Assembly: GCF_000225505.1 (NCBI RefSeq)
Contig: NZ_BACI01000120.1
Coordinates: forward strand, 1 to 64,000
Source of the DNA: Gordonia alkanivorans NBRC 16433
GTDB lineage: Bacteria > Actinomycetota > Actinomycetes > Mycobacteriales > Mycobacteriaceae
DNA: 64,000 nucleotides
Reading direction: 5' to 3'
Position 1 is the first letter of the stretch. The number at the start of each line of letters is the position of its first letter. The notes beneath the pieces were generated by a model. That model searched no databases, was not told the DNA's origin, and was given only the letters and a program-made list of their open reading frames with translations. The position numbers were made by a program, and so were the translations under genes. Below, piece by piece: positions 9,118 through 17,893 of this stretch.

Positions 9118-9984
9118 GTGATATCCGTGTCAATCTCCTCACCGATGACCGCCCCGACCGGCACAAGCGACACCGATTCGGCCAGCGAACGTCGCCCAAG
9201 CCCTCTCGCGCTTTCTGCGGCAGCCGCACTTGCGCAGCGCGCTCGGGGCCGGTCGGCGCAGCTTCGCCGCATCTTCGTCGAACGGGAGGACGTCGCGACA
9301 CCGACCCCACTCGCACGGATGATCCGTGGAGGCCGTGGCGGAGAGGTGCGCCTGAAGACCTATCTGTCCATGCTCTTCATCGCGGGTGCTGCCCCGTACG
9401 ATGTCTCCTACCCCGCTCGCGCGTGGGCGACACTCCTCGACCTCGACAAGCCCGACACCAAGGGAGCGCGACGGGTGAACGAAGCAGTGTCATGGCTTGA
9501 ATCCAACGAGTTCGTGACCGTCGCCAACAATCCCGGTCAGCCAAGCCGAGTGACACTGCTGAACGAACGTGGGAAGGGCGAGAAGTACCAGCTGCCGGGC
9601 GAGGTTTACAACAAGCTTCGGAACAAAGAGGGCGAAGAAGTCGCGAAAAGCAACCGCTACATCAAGATCCCTCCAGAATTCTGGACATCGGGTTGGCTTT
9701 CGGCGCTGTCGACTCCCGCCGTGTCGATGTACCTGGTCATTCTGTGTGCGCAGACCAGGAATGAAGTGTCTGAGGTCTGGTTTAGTCCCGACCAGGCCAA
9801 GAAGCTGTACTCGCTGTCCGCAGACACCCGATCGCGCGGACTCGCGGAGCTCCGCGACTCCGGCCTCGTGACAGTCCGACGCCGAGCGCTGTCGAATGAC
9901 GTTTTCGACGTGCAGCGTTTCCGAAACGCCTACACACTCGACATCGACCGACTCAGCGAGTCAGCGAGCATCCCTGTCAGTTAG
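9118..9984 (+). CDS. Winged-helix DNA-binding protein within the Hma-type locus
   Basis: This protein of about 288 residues is the only plus-strand gene in the first 21 kb. A basic N-terminal part (ALAQRARGRSAQLRRIFV) precedes two helix-turn-helix-like stretches: one around RAWATLLDLDKPDTKGARRV and a C-terminal one around FSPDQAKKLYSLSADTRSRG with LRDSGLVTVRRR as the likely wing. The layout resembles tandem winged-helix proteins such as replication initiators or repressors. It sits between the helicase and the methylase genes and converges on the helicase gene with a 4-base overlap at 9981-9984. A role in regulating the system or recognising DNA is plausible but unproven. The GTG start lacks a strong Shine-Dalgarno sequence; a later ATG at 9145 is possible. 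Confidence 0.6.
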   Translation: MISVSISSPMTAPTGTSDTDSASERRPSPLALSAAAALAQRARGRSAQLRRIFVEREDVATPTPLARMIRGGRGGEVRLKTYLSMLFIAGAAPYDVSYPARAWATLLDLDKPDTKGARRVNEAVSWLESNEFVTVANNPGQPSRVTLLNERGKGEKYQLPGEVYNKLRNKEGEEVAKSNRYIKIPPEFWTSGWLSALSTPAVSMYLVILCAQTRNEVSEVWFSPDQAKKLYSLSADTRSRGLAELRDSGLVTVRRRALSNDVFDVQRFRNAYTLDIDRLSESASIPVS

Positions 9985-12900
9985 AACGGATGCCTCCCCT
10001 TGGCCCACTGCTTGGCCCAGTCGCCTCGGACGCCCGTCGCGTCGAAGTCGCCAAGGTCTGTGGTGGCGAAGGGATCTTCTATGTAGCGGACCTCGTCGTG
10101 CCTGGCGCCGCGTGAGTCGACACGGACGAGGGCGAGGCGGTAGCGCGGGACGGCGTTCTTGCCGACCATCACCTCGTTGTGGGTGACGAAGAAGTCGGTC
10201 GCTCCTTCGATACGCGCTTTGACCTCGATGCGGTAGGTGTCGCCCTTGGCGTCGGTGGAGAGGATGTCGAAACCGGGGTTGTTGAAGGGCTGCTCGACGG
10301 GCTTACGACCGAGCTCACGCTCGCGGGCCAGGACGAGGTCAACGCCGCGGCGTTCTACCTCCTTGGTCTCCTTCGCGTGGATGGGTGCGGCCGCGGGCAG
10401 GTCGGCCTCCAGGATTCCGACGGGGAGTACCAGTGCTGCGGTGACGATGCGTGGTGGCTTGGTCGACATGAGCTGCTGCTGGTCAAGCAGCCCGAGCCTC
10501 TTGCGTAGACGGGCGTCGAGTTCGACGGCCTTACGATTGAGGCTCTCCGACGATTCTTTCGGTTTCTCACCGGCGCGTTCCTTTTCCGACGCGACAGCGG
10601 CATCGAGAATCAGCCGGTCACGTTCACCTTCGAGCCGCTTGATGACCAGGTCACGTGCCTTATTCAACTCGGCAAGGCGCCTCGGCTGAACGTCGGCGAG
10701 GTAGTCGGGGAGTTGGTTGGCGATGATCCAACTCGTTGCTTTGTCTTCGGCGTCGGCCAGCCACGGAAGGGTGCGGGCTGCTTCGGTGACGGCGTTCGCG
10801 GGTGCCGCCACGCAGTCCAGGTAGGGTGCGGGGCCGGCAGGCGTCACGGTGCCGAAGCTGTCAACGTAGGCGTAGCCGAAGCGGCGTGCGACGGACTCTC
10901 CGCTCGCGTCGGTGACCTCTTCGATCACGCCGACGAGCAGGTGTGTCTCCTCCAGCGTCGAGGAAACCAAGACCGTGCCTCGGTTGAGGGAGGCACCGAA
11001 CTGTCGCACGGACTCGTCCATGACCGCGTCGTGCAGAGGATGACCTGGGGCGAGTAGGTCGGCGCGGCTGAGTTCGTCGGCGTGGACCTTGCCGAGATCG
11101 AACGTCACTCGGTCGTATTTGGTGGCGATCGGCCCCTTGCCTGCCGCGCGTATTTGCTGGGGCACGTTCGCGATCTCGTAGCGACCCTGTTCGCGCTTCA
11201 CGATGCGGCCACCGAGCCGAGAGAAGGCTGCCTTGAACGCCATCTCGATGTAGTGCGGTTGGAGTCTGCGAGCGCGGGCTTCGTCCATTGCCGCGCGCAG
11301 TGCATGCAGGTCGGCCTCAGCCAGGTTCTCGGACGCCAATGCCCGTTCGTCGAGGAGGTCTTTGAGTCCGTCCCCAACTGAAGCGTCGATGACCTGGTGC
11401 ATCTTGGCCTTGATGTCGGGGCGCTCGCCGTATTGGATGGCGTCGAGCAGGAGGTTGCGCAGCGGGGTCTCAGTGAAGGCCTCACCGAGGACGTCGAAGA
11501 CTTTTCCGCCGTAGGTCTGGCGCATCTGGTCGAGCTTCTCCAGCAGGCGGGTGAAGACCTCACCCTCGCGGGTGTTGGAGGCTACCAGGTTCCAGAGTCG
11601 GCAGACCTCTTCCTGGCCGATGCGATGGATGCGGCCGAAGCGCTGCTCGATGCGGTTAGGGTTCCACGGCAGGTCGTAGTTGACCATCAGGTGCGCGGCC
11701 TGAAGGTTGAGCCCCTCACCGGCGGCGTCGGTCGCGATCAGGATTTGGACGTCGCGGTTCTTGGTGAACTCCTCGGTGATCACGCGCCGCTCGCCTCGGC
11801 GGACGCCACCGTGGATCGCCTTGACCGAGTCGGGCTTGCCGAGCAAGGAGCCGATCTTGGACTGGAGGTAGTCAAGGGTGTCGCGGTGCTCGGTGAAGAT
11901 GATGAACTTCCGGGGCCATCCGTTGGAATCGGTGACCAGTGCATTGTCCTGAAGGATCGTGGAGAGTTCGGTCCACTTGCGGTCGGTCCCGGCCTCACGA
12001 ACCTTCTTGGCGGTCGCAGTCAATCCGGCGAGTTCGACAAGCTCTGCATTGAGCTCCTCAACGGTCTGCGCGGCTGTGGCCGCGTCCATCACGTCTTCCT
12101 CAAGCTGCTCCAACTCTTCAGCGTTGTATTCATCTTCGTCGAAGTCACCCGGGCCGATGACGTCGACGGGTTCCTTGTAGGTGCCATTCAGAATTTCGGT
12201 CTTCTTGCGTTCCAGACGCTCGGAGCGTCGGACGAGGCTCTTGTAGATCGCCTCAGGGCTGGAGGCGAGTCGGCGCTGAAGAACGGTCAGGGCGAATCCG
12301 ACGGTGTTCTTACGTTTGCCGCCGAGCCTGTCGGCGCGGTTCATGCCCTCGCGGACATAGCGAGTGACGTCCTCGTAGAGGTCCTTCTCGCGCTCGGTCA
12401 ACTCGTAGGGCACGGTTTCGGCGATGCGTTCGGGGAAGAGCTTTTTGCCTTCGAACGTCAGCAGGTCTTCCTTGACCATGCGCCGCATGATTCCGGTGAC
12501 GTCGACAGACTTCTTCTGCTTGCCCTCGAACCGGTCGCGGTCGAGCAGGGTGAGGAAGAGCTGGAAGTCCTCTTCCTTGCCCGAGTGTGGGGTCGCGGTC
12601 ATCAGCAGGAGGTGGCGGGTGATCTGGCCGAGCAGCTCCCCCAGCAAGAAGCGTTTGGTCTTCTCCAGCTTCCCGCCGAAGTAGTGCGCTCCCATCCGGT
12701 GTGCCTCATCGACGATGATCAGATCCCACTCGGTCTCTTTGAGTTGAGCCTGGAGTTCCTCGTTGCGGGAGAGCTGATCCATGCGCGCGATCAGCAACGG
12801 GTTGGTTTCGAAGACGTTGAGGTTGATGTTGGCGTCGATGAGCTGGTTGGTCAGCAGATCGAACCGCAGCCCGAACTTGAAAAACAGTTCGTCCTGCCAC

Positions 12901-13391
12901 TGTTCAACCAGTCCACCTGGAGCAATAATCAGGCACTGCTTGACGTCGTCGCGGAGCAGCAGTTCCTTGATGTAGAGGCCGGCCATGATCGTCTTGCCAG
13001 CACCGGGGTCGTCGGCGAGAAGGAACCGAAGCGGGGTCCGCGGCAGGAGTTCCCCGTACACCGCGCGAATCTGGTGCGGCAGCGGCTGCACGTCGCTCGT
13101 GGCTACGGCGAGCATTGGATCGAACAGGCCGGCCAGCGAGATACGTTGGGCCTCGGCGACGAGCTTGAAGTCGCTGGCGGTGGCGTCGAACGCGCGGCTA
13201 CCGCTGGTGGCGACACTGAGGTTGTCCTGGTCCTTGCGGAACACAACCTGCTGGCCAAGGCCACCTGACGCGTTCTGGTAGGTGAGTGCGAGTGCGTCCG
13301 CACCATGCCACTGCGCAGCGATGACAGTGATCACCTCTGCGGGAATGAGACCGTCGATTCGCAGACCGGGCTTCAACTCTTCAAGCTGCAC
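9981..13391 (-). CDS. SNF2-family helicase with C-terminal DUF3883 (Hma-type defence helicase)
   Basis: This superfamily 2 helicase has about 1136 residues. Walker A is DDPGAGKTIMAG (about 127-138), the DEAH box is IIVDEAHRM (about 226-234), and helicase motif VI appears as QRFGRIHRIGQ. The C-terminus carries a DUF3883-like segment (NPGFDILSTD then YRIEVKAR) with the spacing of a PD-(D/E)xK-like fold. The helicase with DUF1156 and DUF499 completes the three-part set. The GTG start at 13389-13391 is fixed by AGGAGG seven bases upstream, so the longer frame is rejected. It is transcribed in the same direction as the transposition genes, 162 bases downstream of the second tniQ. Confidence 0.9.
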   Translation of the reverse strand: MQLEELKPGLRIDGLIPAEVITVIAAQWHGADALALTYQNASGGLGQQVVFRKDQDNLSVATSGSRAFDATASDFKLVAEAQRISLAGLFDPMLAVATSDVQPLPHQIRAVYGELLPRTPLRFLLADDPGAGKTIMAGLYIKELLLRDDVKQCLIIAPGGLVEQWQDELFFKFGLRFDLLTNQLIDANINLNVFETNPLLIARMDQLSRNEELQAQLKETEWDLIIVDEAHRMGAHYFGGKLEKTKRFLLGELLGQITRHLLLMTATPHSGKEEDFQLFLTLLDRDRFEGKQKKSVDVTGIMRRMVKEDLLTFEGKKLFPERIAETVPYELTEREKDLYEDVTRYVREGMNRADRLGGKRKNTVGFALTVLQRRLASSPEAIYKSLVRRSERLERKKTEILNGTYKEPVDVIGPGDFDEDEYNAEELEQLEEDVMDAATAAQTVEELNAELVELAGLTATAKKVREAGTDRKWTELSTILQDNALVTDSNGWPRKFIIFTEHRDTLDYLQSKIGSLLGKPDSVKAIHGGVRRGERRVITEEFTKNRDVQILIATDAAGEGLNLQAAHLMVNYDLPWNPNRIEQRFGRIHRIGQEEVCRLWNLVASNTREGEVFTRLLEKLDQMRQTYGGKVFDVLGEAFTETPLRNLLLDAIQYGERPDIKAKMHQVIDASVGDGLKDLLDERALASENLAEADLHALRAAMDEARARRLQPHYIEMAFKAAFSRLGGRIVKREQGRYEIANVPQQIRAAGKGPIATKYDRVTFDLGKVHADELSRADLLAPGHPLHDAVMDESVRQFGASLNRGTVLVSSTLEETHLLVGVIEEVTDASGESVARRFGYAYVDSFGTVTPAGPAPYLDCVAAPANAVTEAARTLPWLADAEDKATSWIIANQLPDYLADVQPRRLAELNKARDLVIKRLEGERDRLILDAAVASEKERAGEKPKESSESLNRKAVELDARLRKRLGLLDQQQLMSTKPPRIVTAALVLPVGILEADLPAAAPIHAKETKEVERRGVDLVLARERELGRKPVEQPFNNPGFDILSTDAKGDTYRIEVKARIEGATDFFVTHNEVMVGKNAVPRYRLALVRVDSRGARHDEVRYIEDPFATTDLGDFDATGVRGDWAKQWAKGRHPF

Positions 13392-13553
13392 GTGTGGACC
13401 TCCTGATTGCCAGCCCTCGAACGCTACCCGCCGACACTGACAGGTTCGCCATCGCCAGGAATTCAACGAGACCAAACCGAGTGGCATTGCCAGGCCTTCG
13501 AACGCTTGCTGAGAAGCTGTCGAAGACTTCGCTGAGGTGCCGCCCGACGCCCG

Positions 13554-15212
13554 TCACCTCGAATTCCCATCGGCGAGTTCGCGCAATGCTCGCCCCAACT
13601 CCTCCGGAAGCGTGTCACGAAACACTCGATAAGCCGCCTTCGATTGTCGGGTCACCGGCGGCGGCCACGCCGGGCTGGTGTCCAACCATCCCTGAGCAAC
13701 TTCGCACCACATCCAAGTCACCGCGTAGGGGAGCGCGACCGCGCGCCTTCTCGGACTCGCCGACCGTGCCCAATCGGTAAACCACGTTTCGGGCGTACTC
13801 GCGAGCTTGGTGACTCGTCGCTCGAGCGCCCGAAAGTCCTGTTGATGCGATAGTTCCCTCGCTGCCGCGTTAGCGGCCGCAGCGATGTCTCGGGGACTCG
13901 CAGTCAGTCGCGTGCTCGCCGCTCGCGATGTCCGTCTGCCAATGTCCGGGTCGAGTTCGATACTCGCTGCAGCGGCGGACCACGTCGACCCTGGTCGTTG
14001 TGCGCGCGCAATACACAGGGAGGCGTACAGCCGCCCCGTGCTTTCCTGCGTTGTCAGCATCCCAGCGAAATGGCGACGGTAGGTGTGCTCGTCGAGAAGC
14101 TGAGGGATCGCGGAGAGCGGCAGATCGATCAACGCGTCGTGATGATCGATCTGAAGTCCGACATGGCGACGAGCTGAAAGCACCTGAACCACCAGCCAGC
14201 TCAACACCGGACTCGTTGCCGCGCGATTGACGATCCATCCTCTCGGGCCGCCCGGGACGTCCGGGATCAGATCGAACCACTCGGCCAACCGTGCGACGGC
14301 GTCCGCACTCTCCGGACTGGACAGAATCCCATCCGCCTCCGCCAGTGCTTCACCGCGGGTGACTGCACTTGTCGGCGGCTGAATACCCCACCGAGGCCCT
14401 CGAAGCTCAGTTGTGCGACCAGCGGCTTCGGCTTGGAGCTCTCCGGCCCATTCGACGAAACCCCTTGCGCGAGCCCGGGATGCGAGGTGAAGCAGAAGAG
14501 TGGTTAAGTTTCGGACTTCTGCGAGGTACGCGGGGGGCGCGAGAGCGCCATCGAGAACGCTCGTCTCTTCGCCTTCGATAGCGGCCGTAACCCGCTTTGC
14601 GGTCCGAATTGCACCTTCGGATGCAGCCGTCGGTTTCTCTCTCAGGATGGAGTGTCGGCAGGGAGCCGAGAATCCGAGCGGATTCCCGCACGGCTGGTGT
14701 TCATCGAGCCGAGGACGCAGCGGACTGTGGTGTCGCGTTCGAAAGCGCCGGCTACAACTTGAACACTCAGCGACCAGGTAGACGCCGTGGTCGGGACACA
14801 CTGTCGAAACCGGTAGCTTCCACGACAGTTGCCAGATTCCGTCGTGCGATAGGCAGAGTGGGCATAGTTGCGTCCCATGCTGCGGGAACCAACCCTGGCA
14901 AACGATGGCGCGGTAGCTCGCCCGATCGAGCGGGTCGAAGCCGTCGAGGTTGAGTGGCGCGCCTCCGTCGTAGCGCACCAAGGTCGAGTTCTCGACGGCT
15001 GATGCCTCCAGCCCAGTGAGATCCACTATTCGGCCGACGAGGTCATCGCTAGGCCGGACGAGCATGAAAGCCGTCGAGACCGACGATCCGTCCCGGTTCT
15101 CCTTGAGCATGCGGACAAGACTCTTGGTCGTCAGATCGTTCACAAGTGCAATCCGCTCGAGGTACGAGTCAAGCGACTCGCGTGGATCAATTGCAACTCG
15201 AGCGGGGAGCAT
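13554..15212 (-). CDS. tniQ: TniQ-family target-selection protein (second copy)
   Basis: This 552-residue TniQ/TnsD-like protein has an N-terminal block of the type ESLDSYLERIALVN (about 12-25). A zinc-finger region follows: CPLC (117-120), CPDHG (139-143) and CSSC (150-153), typical of TniQ proteins that link target DNA to the TnsC filament. The long C-terminal half after residue 200 is helical and variable and is expected to carry target recognition. It lies 63 bases downstream of the first tniQ and differs from it strongly. In Tn7-like elements with two TniQ proteins the pair often serves two targeting routes, one to a fixed attachment site and one to mobile DNA. Which copy does which cannot be decided here. 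Confidence 0.85.
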   Translation of the reverse strand: MLPARVAIDPRESLDSYLERIALVNDLTTKSLVRMLKENRDGSSVSTAFMLVRPSDDLVGRIVDLTGLEASAVENSTLVRYDGGAPLNLDGFDPLDRASYRAIVCQGWFPQHGTQLCPLCLSHDGIWQLSWKLPVSTVCPDHGVYLVAECSSCSRRFRTRHHSPLRPRLDEHQPCGNPLGFSAPCRHSILREKPTAASEGAIRTAKRVTAAIEGEETSVLDGALAPPAYLAEVRNLTTLLLHLASRARARGFVEWAGELQAEAAGRTTELRGPRWGIQPPTSAVTRGEALAEADGILSSPESADAVARLAEWFDLIPDVPGGPRGWIVNRAATSPVLSWLVVQVLSARRHVGLQIDHHDALIDLPLSAIPQLLDEHTYRRHFAGMLTTQESTGRLYASLCIARAQRPGSTWSAAAASIELDPDIGRRTSRAASTRLTASPRDIAAAANAAARELSHQQDFRALERRVTKLASTPETWFTDWARSASPRRRAVALPYAVTWMWCEVAQGWLDTSPAWPPPVTRQSKAAYRVFRDTLPEELGRALRELADGNSR

Positions 15213-15275
15213 TAGCTCAGAGGCTCCGTCGCCAACGCAGTTTGGTGGCGCCCGCAGTCGGCGAGTGCCTGGAAG

Positions 15276-16841
15276 TCACGCACCCACACGAGTCCGGTCC
15301 TCTTCTGCGACTCGGTCCGAATCCACCGCACCGGAGTGTCGACAACCAACCTGACGCACAAGATCTTCGTCGGCGACGCAGAGTGCATCGGCGCCACTGC
15401 GGAGGATGAGACGGCCTTCTGGGTTGAGCGCGGCGTCAAATGCTTTCATGTGTTCGGCGTCTGGCCGTGTCCGCGGGCTATCACAGGTTGCATCGAACCA
15501 CATCCAAGATGCGGCGAGCCGGGCGTAGCCATCGAAGTTCCGGGCGGCTGCGGGCAGGGTGCCGGCCAGGTCCGGTGGGACGGCCTCAATCCTTCTTAGC
15601 GCGTCGCGGCGCTCACGGTAGTTGACGAGCTCGTCGAGGCATAAAGCTCGCGCCAGATTCATCGCATGGGCAATGTCGCTCTCGCGGTAGAAGATCGGAG
15701 TCCACTTTGGCCACGCCCCTTTATAAATCGAGTAGCTACCAGCTTTCGTCAGACGGTAGGTCGGCTCGTCGGCAAGGCTCCACTGATCGCGCAACCGGAC
15801 ACATTGACTGAGAAGTAGCGCGACTCTGGAACGCCACAACCACTGGGCGGGGTCGAGCACGAACGGTTCGCCTTCTTGCCGGTAGATCCCTGGGATGTGG
15901 TCAAGCGTCAATTGAGTATGGCCAAGCACCAGCCGGATCAGATCTTCGCCGCGTGGATGGCGGACTGAGCTCTTCGGTAACCGCATGGTCTTGACAGTCT
16001 TCGCGCCAGTGCGGAGTACCCGTCGAGTGAAGACCTGCGCATCGGATATCTCAGAATTCTCTGGTCGGACAGCAGCGGGACGTGGATGTGGAGCAACTCG
16101 TGGTGTCAGCCACGTTCGCTGTTCTTCCCAGGCCATTGCGATGGCCAGTGCACGAACGGCGGGAGATCGCGGTAGCTCTACCTCGGACTCGCGACTCGTC
16201 GCAAGATCTGCCGTCGCAGTGGTCACCAACTGAGCATCCGCTGGGATCCAGTGTGCAGATCCTCGACTGAGCCGACGAGCCACCAAGGGTAGTTCCGCGC
16301 GGAGACACTCAAGTCGGTCGAGCGCATCGAAGTCATTCGCAGATCTGTGCGCAGCGGACGAGACCTCCTTGCAGACCGACAGAATCCGGTCGGGAACTCT
16401 GACCGGCTGCGTGGTGCCACTGCCGGGCATCCCGATGAGGTGTCCGCAGAAAAAGCAGACCGGAGACAAAGCCAACGCCCACTCTCGCAGTGCCACTCCG
16501 TATGGTGCGCAACGGCAATGCTGGCCCCACTCACGTGCCAGCCAGCCTTCCTTCGCGAGGACTCGACCATGGCAGTCATCAAGGGTCATCGCCGAAATGC
16601 GCGAGAAGGGCTGGCGCGTCAGCGTGGCCAGGTGCCGCAGAACCGGCTCGTAGTCAGACGCAGATCGCGATAACTGACTTCGACCAAGGATCTTGGCGAC
16701 GGTGGTGCAGTTAGCCGTGGCCGCACGCAATACGAAGGACTCCAGCGATTCATCGTCGGCCGGAATCGGTCGAGCAGGCAGATAGCCGATACGAGGCTCT
16801 CGCATGGATAGGCCCCTTCCGGTATCTGCCGCTGACATCAC
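15276..16841 (-). CDS. tniQ: TniQ-family target-selection protein (first copy)
   Basis: This protein of 521 residues (or 509 from an internal ATG at 16803-16805, which has GGAAGGGG upstream) opens with LPARPIPADDESLESFV, a TniQ N-terminal signature. It then has the zinc cluster HCRC...CFFC (cysteines near 109, 111, 129 and 132). It follows tnsC with overlapping stop and start codons. The C-terminal 300 residues are unlike those of the other TniQ in this locus. It is expected to bind target DNA and nucleate the TnsC AAA+ filament. Confidence 0.85.
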   Translation of the reverse strand: MMSAADTGRGLSMREPRIGYLPARPIPADDESLESFVLRAATANCTTVAKILGRSQLSRSASDYEPVLRHLATLTRQPFSRISAMTLDDCHGRVLAKEGWLAREWGQHCRCAPYGVALREWALALSPVCFFCGHLIGMPGSGTTQPVRVPDRILSVCKEVSSAAHRSANDFDALDRLECLRAELPLVARRLSRGSAHWIPADAQLVTTATADLATSRESEVELPRSPAVRALAIAMAWEEQRTWLTPRVAPHPRPAAVRPENSEISDAQVFTRRVLRTGAKTVKTMRLPKSSVRHPRGEDLIRLVLGHTQLTLDHIPGIYRQEGEPFVLDPAQWLWRSRVALLLSQCVRLRDQWSLADEPTYRLTKAGSYSIYKGAWPKWTPIFYRESDIAHAMNLARALCLDELVNYRERRDALRRIEAVPPDLAGTLPAAARNFDGYARLAASWMWFDATCDSPRTRPDAEHMKAFDAALNPEGRLILRSGADALCVADEDLVRQVGCRHSGAVDSDRVAEEDRTRVGA

Positions 16842-17893
16842 ACCCTGCTCTGCTTGCTACGGCGCCGAAGATCAATTTCCGCCTCTGCCGCCTGCGCGCG
16901 TTTACTGAGGCGGACTGCCTTCAGATGTTCTGGGGTTATCGTGTGCGTGCCGTCGGCAATCGCTGCAAGCGCCGCAATGCGGAGGAGTCGTGTCGCGTCG
17001 CCAACGTAGCCTTGAGATCGCTTCCAGATGGGTCCCGCGAGCTGTGAAGTGAGAAGCCCTTCACTTGCCCGGGGAAGATGCGGAAGGAGGTACCCTTCCA
17101 GCCCGTAGAGCAGTTGTTGCCACGCGTGTTGCTCCTCTGAAGTCTCGATTCCGTACGGACTGAAGCTCATTGACTGGAGGCGGCCGACGAGTTGGGCATC
17201 GCTCATGACGTCACTGGTTTCGAGGTCTGTCCCCACCAGAATCAAGCTGGCGTTGAATTCGCCGAGCTCGGTGTTCATGTACTTCACGTGATCGAGGACC
17301 TCGCGGCCACCCTTCCAGTCAGTCTTCAGTAGATGTAAGTCGTCGATTACAAGGGTGTGCGCTCCATGGCGTGCCAACGCCCTGACAGCGGCAATTGACG
17401 TCTGGTGGGCGGCGCCGGTGGCGGATAAGCGAAAGAATTCGAGAATTTGGGAGTTAAATGCTTTGACCATCGAGCCAGAAAGCAGATTTACCCAAACGAC
17501 GGGGCATAGGTCTGCGTCGATCGTTGGCTGCGGGTTCCATGTAGGAAGTTCTGCAGGACCTTTCGGTGCATCGATGATCGATTCCACGTACTTCCTTGTA
17601 GCCCAGCGACGGACCGCTGTGCTCTTCCCGAGGGTACTTGCGCCTGTGACCGATGCAATTGCCTTCGCACCGGGGCCCGTTTCAGAATTCTCCTGCACGA
17701 TATCAGTGAGTCGGTCTGCGACTGCTCGTGTCTCGTCCGTTTCGACATAGAGTCCATTCATCCATTTACGCAGCGCAACGACCGCCCGCCTGCGGTTGTC
17801 GGATGTCATCTTGTCCCAACCGTCCGACGTGTACCGAGGTGGTTCTGGCAACTCCGGTCTGGTGCAGGCCAAATGCCAAGCGAGAGAGTCCAT
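16838..17893 (-). CDS. tnsC: TnsC/TniB-family AAA+ ATPase, transposition regulator
   Basis: This 351-residue AAA+ protein has Walker A as GASTLGKST (84-92) and Walker B as LVIDDLH (181-187), followed by a sensor-like LVGTD. TnsC/TniB proteins form ATP-dependent filaments on target DNA, recruited by TniQ, and activate the TnsA-TnsB transposase. The ATG at 17891-17893 overlaps the end of tnsB, and its own stop overlaps the start of the first tniQ, so the genes are translationally coupled. Size and motif layout match TniB-like ATPases of actinobacterial Tn7-like elements. Confidence 0.9.
   Translation of the reverse strand: MDSLAWHLACTRPELPEPPRYTSDGWDKMTSDNRRRAVVALRKWMNGLYVETDETRAVADRLTDIVQENSETGPGAKAIASVTGASTLGKSTAVRRWATRKYVESIIDAPKGPAELPTWNPQPTIDADLCPVVWVNLLSGSMVKAFNSQILEFFRLSATGAAHQTSIAAVRALARHGAHTLVIDDLHLLKTDWKGGREVLDHVKYMNTELGEFNASLILVGTDLETSDVMSDAQLVGRLQSMSFSPYGIETSEEQHAWQQLLYGLEGYLLPHLPRASEGLLTSQLAGPIWKRSQGYVGDATRLLRIAALAAIADGTHTITPEHLKAVRLSKRAQAAEAEIDLRRRSKQSRV

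Noticed and set aside
11397-13268. A 623-codon plus-strand frame opposite the helicase
   Set aside because: The helicase motifs on the minus strand are unambiguous and no ribosome-binding site precedes this frame.
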